From Pomphorhynchus laevis (Eukaryota; Acanthocephala; Palaeacanthocephala; Echinorhynchida; Pomphorhynchidae), in contig WNNJ02002530.1 in the NCBI GenBank assembly GCA_012934845.2, forward strand, positions 1 through 64,000: DNA of 64,000 nucleotides, read 5' to 3'. Positions 48,366-58,175 of the stretch are shown here, piece by piece. The notes beneath the pieces are model-generated. The model did not search any database. It saw nothing but the letters and a program-made list of their open reading frames with translations, and had not been told where the DNA came from. How positions within the stretch are numbered: position 1 is the first letter of the stretch; each line of letters begins with the position of its first letter. The translations under genes and the position numbers were made by a program.

Positions 48366-49863
48366 AGTTTAAATAAAAAATTGAAATTTAAAATAAACTT
48401 CATTTTTATGAATTGACTAATAAATAACATACGCTGTATCATAATAAGAATTAGAGGTCATCAAGAGAAACTGCTATGCTATCAGGTTTCAGTCCCTAAC
48501 TCCTCTGCTTAACATAGCAGCGGGGCCAAATACATGCTAATGATGTATTTCCTCAAATAAAACTATCTAGTATCTTATTCTAATACAAAGTATATTATTT
48601 ATTATCAATCCATATATGATATTAATAATATTAATAATTGATATCAATTGATATAATCATTTGATATTTTATTTTATAATTGTTTGTTTTTTCATTTTCT
48701 CGCTTCTGTTGTCTAATATTTAAGTTTTTCAAATGTTAATCTTTGATACATTTAACCATTCTCTATTAATCAGCTTACCAAAGTAAGCATTTTATTCATT
48801 ATTTGACGAATTGTAAATTTTATTTTTATTGTAGTTATTTAATCTATATTTATACCATTTTGGTAGCATTTTTCTTAATTCATTGTTTTCGATTAATTCT
48901 AGATTATGAGTGCATAAATGTTCATTTTTTATCAAAAGTAAGAATTTTGCAATTGCATTCTGTTTTAATAATGTTTCTACTATCATCGTTACATATTGAT
49001 TTAAATTCTTTATTATAATTACAAATTTTTCGTCCTAATGGTGGTAGGAGTTTTTAACTTTTTTTAGGAATATATTTACTTAAATCTGACGCTATTATTT
49101 CTTTACTTTTAGAATTATTTAAAAGTCCGGCTATATTTATGTTATCTATACATTTATTAATGAAGTTTATGGTTAATGTATATTTTCTATTGTTATTATT
49201 TACATTTATTGTACGATTATAATATTTTGAATTACAATAACTGTCTATTATACAACTTAGCATATCATAGTCGTTAATTAATTTTTAATTTATTGAACAA
49301 ATGTTATCTTTAGAAAAACTTCTTTTATTTACGTAAAGATCTTTCAGCTTGTTATCTCTTTAAAGTTGTTTTAATATTTCTAATTGTTCATTTATATATA
49401 TCTTTTTAATATTTTTAACTCTATTTTTCTTATTCCTTTTATCACCATGACTTCTTAGTTTGCGTTTAACCGGATTATTATAATATAGTTGTTTATTATG
49501 TATTATACTACTTCTGCCAATTCCTTGTACCACGTCATTCAATCCTAATGGGTACATGGAATTAATCGTTTTAATCCAAAAATCTTCTTTTTCTAATAGT
49601 TTTTGATTTAATATTGATATGCTTTATTCGATAATATGTTCTAAAATAAATAATTTACAGTTTTTAATATCATGTCCTATTAATCTCATATGTTTATGAA
49701 ATATAGTTTGACTATTGTGCTGTATATTATATATGTGTTGCCTAAACCTAGTTTTTAACATTTGATCTTTTTCCTATATTTTGCAATCCACATGTACATT
49801 GTATAAGATACACTACACCTGCGGTATTGCAGTTACAATTATTATTAATATTTAATGAAAAAA
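48366..49863 (-). pseudogene. Naiad D: endonuclease, linker and CxC region, RT core deleted
   Basis: On minus: GIY-YIG start NCNCNTAGVVYLIQCTCG at about 49850, tail DFWIKTINSMYPLGLNDVV near 49560, a basic HGDKRNKKNRVKNIKK linker, and the CxC hallmark ECNCKILTF at about 48935-48962 followed by ELIENNELRKMLPKWYKYRL. Right after KITNN-like sequence (about 48690) it jumps to the 3' UTR (48630-48370), so the whole catalytic RT is missing. This copy shows most clearly that endonuclease precedes CxC. It is truncated at both ends and abuts another PLE at 49858. Confidence 0.85.
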
Positions 49864-50760
49864 CGTGAGATTATTTCCGAAAGAATCCGGCAAATGCTTG
49901 CAGATTCATACATACAAGTTATTATGGATACTCTTAGTAGTGGCTTGCGTGCTCTTGAATATCATCTGCTGAGGAATGTTGCGCTTAAAAACTTGAAAAC
50001 TGAACAACTTCAAATATTTGCACAAGCAAATATGAATTTTGGCTCCTTCCATATGCTGCCGAAGGCACACAAGCCAGAAAGACCTTTTGTTTGTCGACCG
50101 ATTGTGAGTTTTAAAAACACAGTAATGGAAAACTTATTCACACATATTACTAATAACACTGGCTCAGAATGCTCCAACTTATATAAGTAGCTCACTGTAA
50201 TTCATTCGCAAATTAAAAAGCTAAATATAGGAACAAACCAGAGCTAACAATAATTACAGCTGATATTACTTAACTCCACACAAACATACATTCCTTATCA
50301 AAAAGGAATCAATTCTGTATCAAGTTTTATGAATTACAGTCAATGACCCAAAAATGCACATTTATGGAGGAATCTATTTAAACGATTCTTGATCACAACG
50401 TATTTCGATTCGATGGTACTACAAACAAGTGAAAAGAGCAGTTATCGGGGACAACTATGACCTATTCTTATGATATTCTTTACGTATCTATGATTTAGAA
50501 TGCTGTGGTAGTGAACTACGAGAGGGATATTGTGCTGTACGTGAGAAACATTGATACTGTTTTCATAATCTGGAAAGAAACGAGTGAAAAGTTGAATCTA
50601 TTTAAGAATGAATTGAACAATAAAAAATTTGATAGATAATGTACACAAGAGATTATAAATACAAAAATAAATACTTACACAATCAAGCAATTCATACGGC
50701 GAATTTTTAAGATCAATGTGATACAGAGATACAAAAAGTTGGTCATATACCTGGATTCGA
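49858..50760 (+). pseudogene. Canonical PLE reverse transcriptase, first part
   Basis: 111 open codons at 49855-50190 include RALEYHLLRNVALKN, then FGSFHMLPKAHKPERPFVCR and PIVSFKNTVMENL, the PKxHK..RPIVS signature of the PLE RT. Further pieces: a motif A-like ITADIT.LHTNIHSL (about 50250), FRFDGTTNK (about 50405) and a motif C-like VLYVRNIDTVFIIWKET (about 50535), in which IDT replaces the usual IDD. It ends where a LINE begins; its continuation is at 53540-53799. Confidence 0.75.
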
Positions 50761-51188
50761 TTTCAATTCCGCCGTCGAGAAATTCCAGCGTTGATTTAAC
50801 TTCATCGATTCACGACAATTGTACAACAATTGAAGATTCGAATTAAATTTCGCCGTCGTGCAATTCCGTCGTTGATTTCGATTCACCGCATACTGATAGG
50901 TCGTTTCTTTGTAACTTCTGCAACCGTTGTTTTCGACTTACCTAGTGTGTGTTTATATTTCTGCATGGCCAACGCAGTAATCGTTTTCCAGGTTTCGGAA
51001 TTCACTTCCAGAGGATACAAGCAACATATTCTAATTCGTTATTTTGTACTTCAAACAGTCGATCTTTTTCAGACTCTCAAACAGTATTTTCTTAACCAGG
51101 CCACCTCCACAGCTTATTGTTTGCGCTACATAGACTTATCTTACATATTCTCAGAGTAGCCCGTCCTGTTGGGTCTTGAGAGCTTTCA
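50761..51188 (+). other. Probable LINE 5' UTR
   Basis: No recognised domain. It contains two near-repeats of GATTCGA(A)TT...GCCGTCG...AATTCC (50755-50880). The position between the PLE remnant and the LINE coding start suggests LINE leader sequence. Confidence 0.4.
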
Positions 51189-53450
51189 TTGATTATTAAC
51201 GCAATTGTAGCTCATCCTGACGACATTGGGTGTTGGTCTTATTTGTTGTGCTTTGCTCGGTCTACACCCGCAGTCCATAGTTATGATTGTCATAAACACA
51301 CATCTCTTACAACTAAACTCAAAGATGCATGTGAATGTTACCCAGGTATCGTTAACCCTTTTGATTTTGAACGGATTAAACCTTGTACATTTGACCTTTC
51401 CAGTCAGCTACGACAAAGGGTCACACTTAAGCTTGATGATGATGTACGTGGAGTTCTGCTAATGTTTGTCGATAGTGCGAACCTGTCATCTCTACTCGAC
51501 ACTTTAGTTATCGCTTGTCTAGTAAAGCTGTATCCTCCGAGGTGGTTATTTTCGGGGATCGAGCTCGAGTCAGTTCGTCAGGTTGATGCAGATGCACCCT
51601 TTGTTGACAAGCTATGTATTCGCGTTTCTAAGCAAGTAATTTTGAAGGCCGTTCGGTCTTTTCCGCTATTGTCGTCCGCGGGTATGGATTGTTTAAGCTC
51701 GGCCCATTTACTAGAACTCACGGGTACTTCGGCATCGGCAGCCGGTGCCCAACTTCTCAAGAGTCTGTGCATGATTGTACGTCCTTTTATCAAAGGAAAT
51801 ATACCTAACCAAATTGCTACCTTCATTTGTGAGGTAAAGCTGCTTGCGCTTCTGAAGAAGGATGGCAACGTTAGACCGATTGCGATTAGTTGCACGCTGC
51901 AACGTTTAACAGCCAAGCTAGATATGAAACTTGTTTGTCCGTCACAGAATGGGAATACTAGTAAACACTGGCCTCTAGAGACTAGTGTTCACTCAGCGAG
52001 ATTATTTTCGAGTTCAATCCCTCTTCGGTTCTTTTGAAGCTTGATTTTCACAACGCATTCAATTGTCTGGATCCTTCGGTGATGATTTCTAATGTTCGCG
52101 AGCTAGTACTAGAACTGCTACCTTTCGTTATATGCTGTTACGTGTCCGACTCCTCACTTATGTTGGGCAAAAGGGTAATTTCTTCTACCAGCGGTGTCAA
52201 GCAGGGATACCCTCTTGGACCTTTTTTATTCTGGCTTACCATTTGTTCCTTAACACACAGCTTGAAATCTCTATTTAATATTTGGTACTTTTGACGACGA
52301 GACCTTGGGTGAACCATATGACCTTCTCCGTAGTGACGTGTTTCACATAATCTCCACAGTAGGAAAACTGGGAGAAAATTAAACTGGGAGAAAACCGGGA
52401 TTAACATTAATCCCGTTCTTAAAGTCTTCTACGGATTGTGCATCTACTTAGAGCCTCACCCTGCTATGAGCGCCCTGACCTCATGAAGAACTTCGATAAG
52501 TTGCAGGAAGATTAAACGTAAAAATCGACGGGCTAATTCAGATTCAGGCGCTCATGCCAATTCGTTTTGCTCGCCTCGGTTTACAAACCACGTGAGACTT
52601 CGCAGTTCCAGCCTTCTTTATCTCGATCGGGATTAAAACTGCAATTTTGGAGAAATCCGAAATCAATCCAACACCTTTTTTTACACGACTATGATCATCC
52701 GTTACTACCATTAGGCGGCGGCAAACTGCATTGGATTCACTAGAGGAAAAACAACTCAAAGACTTTCGTTAAATGTTCTGCATGAAAACCTCCACGCCAA
52801 GTAAGTCGACGATTTCCCCCATTTGCTTAACAAAATTCGTTTACTATCTATAAAGAACGGTTTGGCGGGTCATTTTTGAAGAAAATCCATCAACAGCGTT
52901 CAAAATTAAGTTCGACGATACTTTATTATCGTCCAGAATCAGTCTTAGACTTGGTCAGACACCTTACAGCTCGTTTAAATGCGCATGTGAATTCACAGGT
53001 GAACCCTTTCACTCCGTCAACTGCCGCAGAATTAAAATCGCGTCATTGCTTACTAATAACACTGCTTTACTGTCATGAAGCAGTAAACAATTTGATACGA
53101 CAGGCACTCTGTTCTGCTGGCGTTCTCGTACGACTTGAGCCCCCGGGACTCTGTAGGATCGATGGTAAACGACTAGACGGTGTGTCCCTTTTTCAATGCA
53201 ACTCCTGTCGTCTGCTGATTTGGGATTACACATGTCCCAATCCTCTTGCGCCGAGCTGGTCAGCAACTGTGATTAATTCACCAAATGCCGTCCCCTCCGA
53301 AGCCGAACATCGCAAGCGCCTCAAATACATCGAACTTGATAGCTCTGTATGCGAGTTTGTACCGGCTGATACTATCAGCCATTACTACGAATCTTCAAAA
53401 AACAATTGTATTGCTTGTATTATAATATTGTTATTTAAAAAATGTTTAGA
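51189..53450 (+). pseudogene. LINE RT with C-terminal restriction-like nuclease signature
   Basis: First part, open for 282 codons: LDDDVRGVLLMFVDSANL, a RSFPLLSSAGMDCLSSAHLL block, then VKLLALLKKDGNVRPIAISC. Next frame from 52034: motif A KLDFHNAFNCLDP and motif B SGVKQGYPLGPFLFWL. A motif C YADD could not be found. C-terminus at 52876-53450: NNLIRQALCSAGVLVRLEPP, GKRLDGVSLFQC and LLIWDYTCPNPLAPSW, parallel to 33974-34620, though the CCHC cysteines are largely lost. The order RT, CCHC, then E..PD-like..W-D recalls R2/NeSL-group LINEs. At least three frame shifts. It lies inside a PLE. Confidence 0.72.
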
Positions 53451-53539
53451 CTAATATATTTTATTTCAAATAAAAATTGAAAAATAGGCCGTTTCATTTT
53501 AATTTCGAAACGGTAATGAATCGCCATTTCTAGAAATAA

Positions 53540-53799
53540 TAGTGACGTTACATGAAAACAATATCAAGACTCGTTCTACGAAAATCCATATCAAACATCG
53601 GTTTTTTACTTCACACAAGGTCTTGTCATTTTTCATCTCTCAAAAGACAATGATTTATTCTGAAGCTTTACGACGAAACAGGGCTTGCATGAATGTAAGT
53701 AATATGGAAATTGCACTTAAAGATTTTAGGAATATTTTATTGAATAGAAAATATAACTATCGACAAATGAACCAACACATACATAAGGTGCTGTGATAA
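53540..53799 (+). pseudogene. Canonical PLE, continuation after LINE insertion
   Basis: Reads MIYSEALRRNRACMNVSNME then ALKDFRNILLNRKYNYRQMN, matching the PLE post-RT block (IPYSQALRIRRIC...L..RGY). This is the stretch expected after the RT piece that ends at about 50760, on the same strand, so both are best read as one element split by the LINE at about 50761-53530. No GIY-YIG follows. Confidence 0.62.
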
Positions 53800-54065
53800 T
53801 AGTAGAATGAATTAAAATAGGTCAGAGTACAAATCTTTACTTAAATCAATATCTACAAGATTAAGCTAAGCAAACATAATATAAATGTAAAACATAACAT
53901 ATGGTTTGTGTTTTATATTGTCGATACTCTTTGCGTCTTTGCATTATTGGCAATCTAATTTTCAAATTAATTTCCATTTGATAAATTTTTATGATCATTA
54001 CTTAGTTCAACAATATTTGTTTGTTCATCGACTTTACTATATATTTGTATATAAAATTAAATTTT
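53800..54065. other. Spacer without recognised feature
   Basis: AT-rich, no motif recognised. It ends at the first ribozyme satellite unit. Confidence 0.4.
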
Positions 54066-54137
54066 TGCTAGTCCTCATCTGCATCCAGCAGTTGGAGGGA
54101 ACTGACACTGATGAGTCATAGTGATAACAAAACGGCC
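54066..54137 (+). ncRNA. Hammerhead unit 1 (defective)
   Basis: CTGATGA at 54108-54114 and stem II GTCAT-AGTG-ATAAC, but AAAA replaces GAAA and the upstream stem III strand is cut off at the array edge. Probably inactive. Confidence 0.6.
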
Positions 54138-54360
54138 TTTGTAATTCTTTCGCGTCGGGCTTATATGATTACTAAAAATTCACGCAGAATGGTATCATCA
54201 CTTGAGAAATAGAAGTAAGCCGATATTAAGATAGTTTGCGCTGGCATTTGCACTACTTTTGCTAATGATCAAATTTGGTGAAACTTTAGTGCTAATTTCG
54301 CACTCTAGATGATCTTACTAGAGATTTTCTAATACATCATGCATCTGATCATTCGTTGAT

Positions 54361-54438
54361 TGCGTCTGCTAGTCCTCCTCTGCATCCAGCAGTGGGATTG
54401 AAATGGCACTGATGAGTCATAGTGAGGACAAAACGGCA
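54361..54438 (+). ncRNA. Hammerhead unit 2 (defective)
   Basis: B type. CTGATGA at 54409-54415, stem II GTCAT-AGTG-AGGAC weakened, AAAA for GAAA, stem III strand shortened to TGCGTC. Confidence 0.6.
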
Positions 54439-54662
54439 TTTGTAATTCTTTCACGTCGGGCTTATATGATTACTAAAAATTCACGCGGAATGATATCATC
54501 ATTTGAGAAATAGAAGTAAGCCATATTAAGATACCTTGCGCTGGCATTTGCCAGGGCTTTTGCTAATGATCCAATTTGGTGAAGCTGTAGTGCTAATTCA
54601 GCACTACAGATGATCTTACTAGAGATTTTCTAGTACATCATGCACTTGATTCATTCGTTGAT

Positions 54663-54741
54663 TGCCGTCTGCTAGCCCTCATCTGCATCCAGCAGTGGGA
54701 GGGAACTGGCACTGATGAGTCATAGTGATGACGAAAATGAA
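54663..54741 (+). ncRNA. Hammerhead unit 3 (core intact, stem III lost)
   Basis: TGCCGTC cleavage strand at 54663-54669, CTGATGA at 54712-54718, perfect stem II GTCAT-AGTG-ATGAC and GAAA at 54733-54736. The stem III partner is AATGAA rather than ACGGCA, so the open stem is not formed in cis. Confidence 0.72.
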
Positions 54742-54965
54742 TTCGTAATTCTTTCGCGTTGGGCTTATATGATTACTAAAACTCACGCGGAATTATATCA
54801 TCACTTGAGAAATAGAAGTAAGCCGATATTAAGATAGTTTGCGCTGGCATTTAACAGTGCTTTTGCTAATGATCCAATTTAGTGAAGCTGTAGTGCTAAT
54901 TTAGCACACTAGATGATCTTACTAGATATTGGCTTGTACATCATTCACTTGATTCATTCGTTGAT

Positions 54966-55044
54966 TACCGTCTGCTAGTCCTCCCCTGCATCCGGCAGTG
55001 GGAGAGAAATGGCACTGATGAATCATAGTGATGACGAAACGGCA
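54966..55044 (+). ncRNA. Hammerhead unit 4 (core intact)
   Basis: B type. TACCGTC, CTGATGA at 55015-55021, stem II ATCAT-AGTG-ATGAC (first pair lost), GAAA at 55036-55039 and ACGGCA. Stem III keeps five of six pairs; stem I is shortened by AAATGGCA. Confidence 0.75.
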
Positions 55045-55269
55045 TTCGTAATTCTTTCGCGTTGGGCTAATATGATTACTAAAAATTCACGCGGAATGGT
55101 ATCATCACTTGAGAAATATAAGTAAACCGATATTAAGATAACTTGCGCTGGGATTTTCTAGTGCTTTTGCAAATGATCCAATTTAGTGAAACTGTAGTGC
55201 TAATTCAGCACTCCGGATGATCTTACTAAAGATTTTCTAGTACATCATGTACTTGATTCATTCGTTGAT

Positions 55270-55348
55270 TGCCGTCTGCTAGTCCTCCTCTGCATCCAGC
55301 AGTGGGAGGGAACTGGCACTGATGAGTCATAGTGATGACGAAACGGCA
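55270..55348 (+). ncRNA. Hammerhead unit 5 (complete consensus, type III layout)
   Basis: Stem III pairs TGCCGT (55270-55275) with ACGGCA (55343-55348), six perfect pairs. Predicted cleavage is after C55276 (GTC). Stem I pairs TGCTAGT with ACTGGCA and is closed by a long hairpin (CCTCC/GGAGG, then CTGC-ATCCA-GCAG). CTGATGA is at 55319-55325, stem II GTCAT-AGTG-ATGAC perfect, GAAA at 55340-55343. Stems I and II are closed by loops and stem III is open, hence type III. All conserved core bases are present. Worked out by hand. Confidence 0.88.
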
Positions 55349-55570
55349 TTCGTCATTCTTTCGCGTCGGGCTTATATGATTACTAAAGAATTCACGCGGA
55401 AGGCATCACTTGAGAAATAGAAGTAAGCCTATATTAAGATACCTTGCGCTGGAATTTGACAGTGCTTTTGCTAATGATACAATTTGGTGAAGCTGTAGTG
55501 CTAATTCAGCACTCTAGATGATCTTACTAGAGATTTTCTAGTACATCATGCACTTGATTCATTCGCTGAT

Positions 55571-55649
55571 TGCAGTCTGCTAGTCCTCCTCTGCATCCGG
55601 CAGTGGGAAAGAAATGGCACGGATGAGGCATAGTGAGGACAAAAAGGCA
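55571..55649 (+). ncRNA. Hammerhead unit 6 (defective)
   Basis: B type. CGGATGA for CTGATGA, AAAA for GAAA, stem II GGCAT-AGTG-AGGAC, TGCAGTC upstream. Inactive by inspection. Confidence 0.6.
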
Positions 55650-55874
55650 TTTGTAATTCTTTTGCGTCGGGCTTATATGATTACTAAAAATTTACGCGGA
55701 ATGGTATCATCACTTGAGAAATAGAAGTAAGCCTGTATTAAGATACCTTGCGCTGTCATTTGTCAGTGCTTTTGCTAATGATCCAATTTGGAGAAACTGT
55801 AGTGCTAATTCAGCACTACAGATGATCTTACTAGAGATTTTCTAGTACATCATGCACTTGATTCATTCGTTGAT

Positions 55875-55953
55875 TACCGTCTGCTAGCCCTCCTCTGCAT
55901 ACAGCAGAGAAATGGAACTGGCACTGATGATTCATAATGATGACGAAACGGCA
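55875..55953 (+). ncRNA. Hammerhead unit 7 (core intact)
   Basis: TACCGTC, CTGATGA at 55924-55930, stem II TTCAT-AATG-ATGAC (first pair lost), GAAA at 55945-55948 and ACGGCA. The stem I distal hairpin is rearranged (ATACAGCAGAGAAATGG). Confidence 0.72.
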
Positions 55954-56177
55954 TTCGTCATTCTTTCGCGTCAGGCTTATATGATTACTAAAAATTCACG
56001 CGGAATGATATCATCATTTGAGAAATAGAAGTAAGCCATATTAAGATACATTGCGCTGGCATTTGCCAGTGCTTTCGCTAATGATCCAATTTGGTGAAGC
56101 TGTAGTGCTAATTCAGCACTATAGATGATCTTACTAAAGATTTTCTAGTACATCATGCACTTGATTCATTCGTTGGT

Positions 56178-56256
56178 TGCCGTCTGCTAGCCCTCATCTA
56201 CATCCAGCAGTAGGGGGGAACTGTCACTGATGAGTCATAGTGATGACGAAGCGGTA
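56178..56256 (+). ncRNA. Hammerhead unit 8 (one core change)
   Basis: TGCCGTC, CTGATGA at 56227-56233 and perfect stem II, but GAAG replaces GAAA, disrupting the pair next to the cleavage site. Confidence 0.65.
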
Positions 56257-56483
56257 GGTATTCGTAATTCTTTCGCGTTTGGCTTATATGATTACTAAAA
56301 TTCACGCGGAATTATATCATCACTTGAGAAATAGAAGTAAGCCGATATTAAGATAGTTTGCGCTGGCATTTGACAGTGCTTTTGCTAATGATCAACTTTG
56401 GTGAAACTGTAGTGCTAATTTCGCACTCTTGATGATCTTACTAGATATTGGCTTGTACATCATTCACTTGATTCATTCGTTGA

Positions 56484-56562
56484 TTGCGTCTGCTAGTCCT
56501 CCTCTGCATCCAGCAGTGGGATTGAAATGGCACTGATGAGTCATATTGATGACCAAACGGCA
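56484..56562 (+). ncRNA. Hammerhead unit 9 (one core change)
   Basis: B type. TTGCGTC, CTGATGA at 56533-56539, stem II GTCAT-ATTG-ATGAC, CAAA for GAAA, then CGGCA. Confidence 0.62.
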
Positions 56563-56593
56563 TTCGTCATTCTTTCGCGTTGAGCTTTTATAC

Positions 56594-56745
56594 AAATCGG
56601 TGGTGCGATAAATCGTTTGAAACTGAGGTCAAGGAGCCAAAACTGGCTGCGATTGATTTTAAATTCATATCTACTTCTAAATAATTGGACTTCGATTAAG
56701 AGCACAATCAGTTTAATGAATCACTCCAATACGCTCCTAACCACC
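56594..56745. repeat. ~150-bp direct repeat, copy 1
   Basis: Matches 56972-57125 (GCCAAAACTGG, ATTGATTTTA, ATTGGACTTCGATTA and CACTCC boxes in order, about 80% alike). Spacing is 378 bp. It may be part of the 3' region of the minus-strand PLE at 57284-59700 in a partial tandem form. Confidence 0.65.
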
Positions 56746-56971
56746 CAGCAATCGTCGTCAGTCGGATTTAGTGGTTAGTGTGCGTTTTTACTGCTTTTGT
56801 GGTAACTGAAAAGATACAAGCAATTCCTCACGATGCTAGACGAAGCTCATTGAATAAGGTGTTTTTACTGGCTTGTTGCCTGTGTGCACCTTCCAGTTAT
56901 TCTTTATATGCACAAATGCGTATCTGTTGGTTACGAGGGCACTGAATTTCTTACAAATGTCCGATAGGAAT

Positions 56972-57125
56972 AAGTTTTTTATAAATGGGTAGTGCGATAT
57001 ATTTTTTGAAACTGTGATCCAAGAGCCAAAACTGGCCACGATTGATTTTACATCCATATCTGCTTCTAAACAACTGGACTTCGATTATCAGATCTATCAG
57101 TCTAATGTATCACTCCGAGACGCTG
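56972..57125. repeat. ~150-bp direct repeat, copy 2
   Basis: See copy 1. It lies just downstream (minus sense) of the PLE endonuclease. Confidence 0.65.
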
Positions 57126-57283
57126 ATATATATACGAAATATGATTATTGGTCTCTAGCAACAAAAGACAAAGATTAATTCTTCAATTTTTCGTTTCGCC
57201 TTGCGGATTCTTTAAAAATCTAAAAATACGTCAAAATTTACATAAGTGTCAAAATGCTAAAAACTGAAGTTTTTACAAAATGC

Positions 57284-57676
57284 TTATGTGACGTCCTTCC
57301 ATTTGAATGCAATGTCGACATTTATACCTGGCTGTATGTCAGTGCATAATTGTTGGAGCAAATATCCTTCACGGTATTTTCGTTGCTTTTTTTTCTGCGC
57401 TCTTTCTAATATTTGATAATTAAAACAGTCTTCTGTTCCATGTATCAAAGCATGTTGTACAACTGCATCAAAATTTATTTTCGATTTTATATGCGCGCGT
57501 CTATTTGTCAACCAGTCTCGTAGTCCGTTGTCTGTTTTCCCGACATATTGTTCCTTATATTGTGTGCAATTTGCTAAATAGATAGATCCTTGATGTGTGC
57601 AATCACTAGCTGTTTTTATTGAATATTTTAAATTTGTAACTGCACTCCTAATGTAATTTTGAGGCATTATGCGCAC
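57284..57676 (-). pseudogene. PLE GIY-YIG endonuclease
   Basis: 130 open codons. CTHQGSIYLANCTQY then EQYVGKTDNGLRDWL give the GIY (SIY) and YIG (YVG) blocks with the spacing of the family. The arginine-containing RRAHIKS, the DAVVQHALIHGTEDC histidine block, then ERAQKKKQRKYREGYLLQQL with the catalytic-type glutamate region, and GINV tail follow. The short cysteine pattern (C..C) before YVG is kept. It looks nearly full length for a PLE endonuclease domain; it is separated from the RT by frame changes. Confidence 0.84.
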
Positions 57677-57803
57677 GCAACATTTACAACGTGCTTTGTT
57701 GCATTTAAAAGTTCCATTAACAGTTACGTTTACTTTTTTAATTTAGATGATGTTAGGGATTTGCTAATTTTGTTTGGGATTCTATAGTATAGCTGGAAAT
57801 TAT

Positions 57804-58175
57804 TTATGTCAGATTCAAATGCAACGTTGGCATTTTTAGATAATTTATTAAACATTTGATTACTGTTGATAACGATTTACAGTAATCTAAAACTACCGTT
57901 GTTCTATTCGATATTTTGCTCTTTAATGATGTGTCATTGTTTCTTTTGTCTTTTAATGCTGTTCTTGATAGTATATATATGGTTCTTCTAGAATAACCTG
58001 TTTTTTTTTGTAAATTAACAATCATATTACGAAGTTCTTCATTTCTTGTTTCTTGATTTGAACATGGTCGGGCAATTCTGTTGGTTTCATTTTTAATCAA
58101 ATGCCTTTTGACACATTTTGAACGATAACTGGATGCATTCAAATATAAGAGTTTATATGTTTCCTTCTTAAACAA
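57804..58175 (-). pseudogene. PLE RT-endonuclease connector
   Basis: Reads LNASSYRSKCVKRHLIKNE then TNRIARPCSNQETRNEELRN and LQKKTGYSRRTIYIL, the usual PLE post-RT block (SCHP..K..I..ETNRI.R.CS......L...L..RGY). It overlaps the RT frame at 58139-58175 in another frame. Confidence 0.75.

Larger units (their letters stand above)
54066..56590 (+). repeat. Tandem satellite of ~303-bp units, each with a hammerhead site
   Basis: Nine units. The CTGATGA box (or its equivalent) falls at 54108, 54409, 54712, 55015, 55319, 55620, 55924, 56227 and 56533, spacing 301-306 bp. Shared landmarks are TCTGCATCCAGCAGTGGGA, TTCTTTCGCGTCGGGCTTAT, ATGATTACTAAAAATTCACG, TTGAGAAATAGAAGTAAGCC and GATGATCTTACTAGAGATTT. 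Units 1, 3, 5, 7 have AACTGGC/AACTGAC before the core and 2, 4, 6, 9 have AAATGGC, so the array alternates A and B types, except that unit 8 is A-like. The array starts within stem I and ends just after the core of unit 9. It resembles animal ribozyme satellites and retrozyme-type repeats. Confidence 0.93.

Noticed and set aside
54015-54121. Hydrophobic 71-codon frame at 53906-54121
   Set aside because: Runs from AT-rich spacer into the ribozyme satellite; no start context, domain or conservation in other units.
56836-57057. 73-codon minus-strand frame beginning DVKSIVASFGS
   Set aside because: DVKS recalls an RT motif A but the rest does not match, and it overlaps the ~150-bp repeat; treated as repeat-derived.
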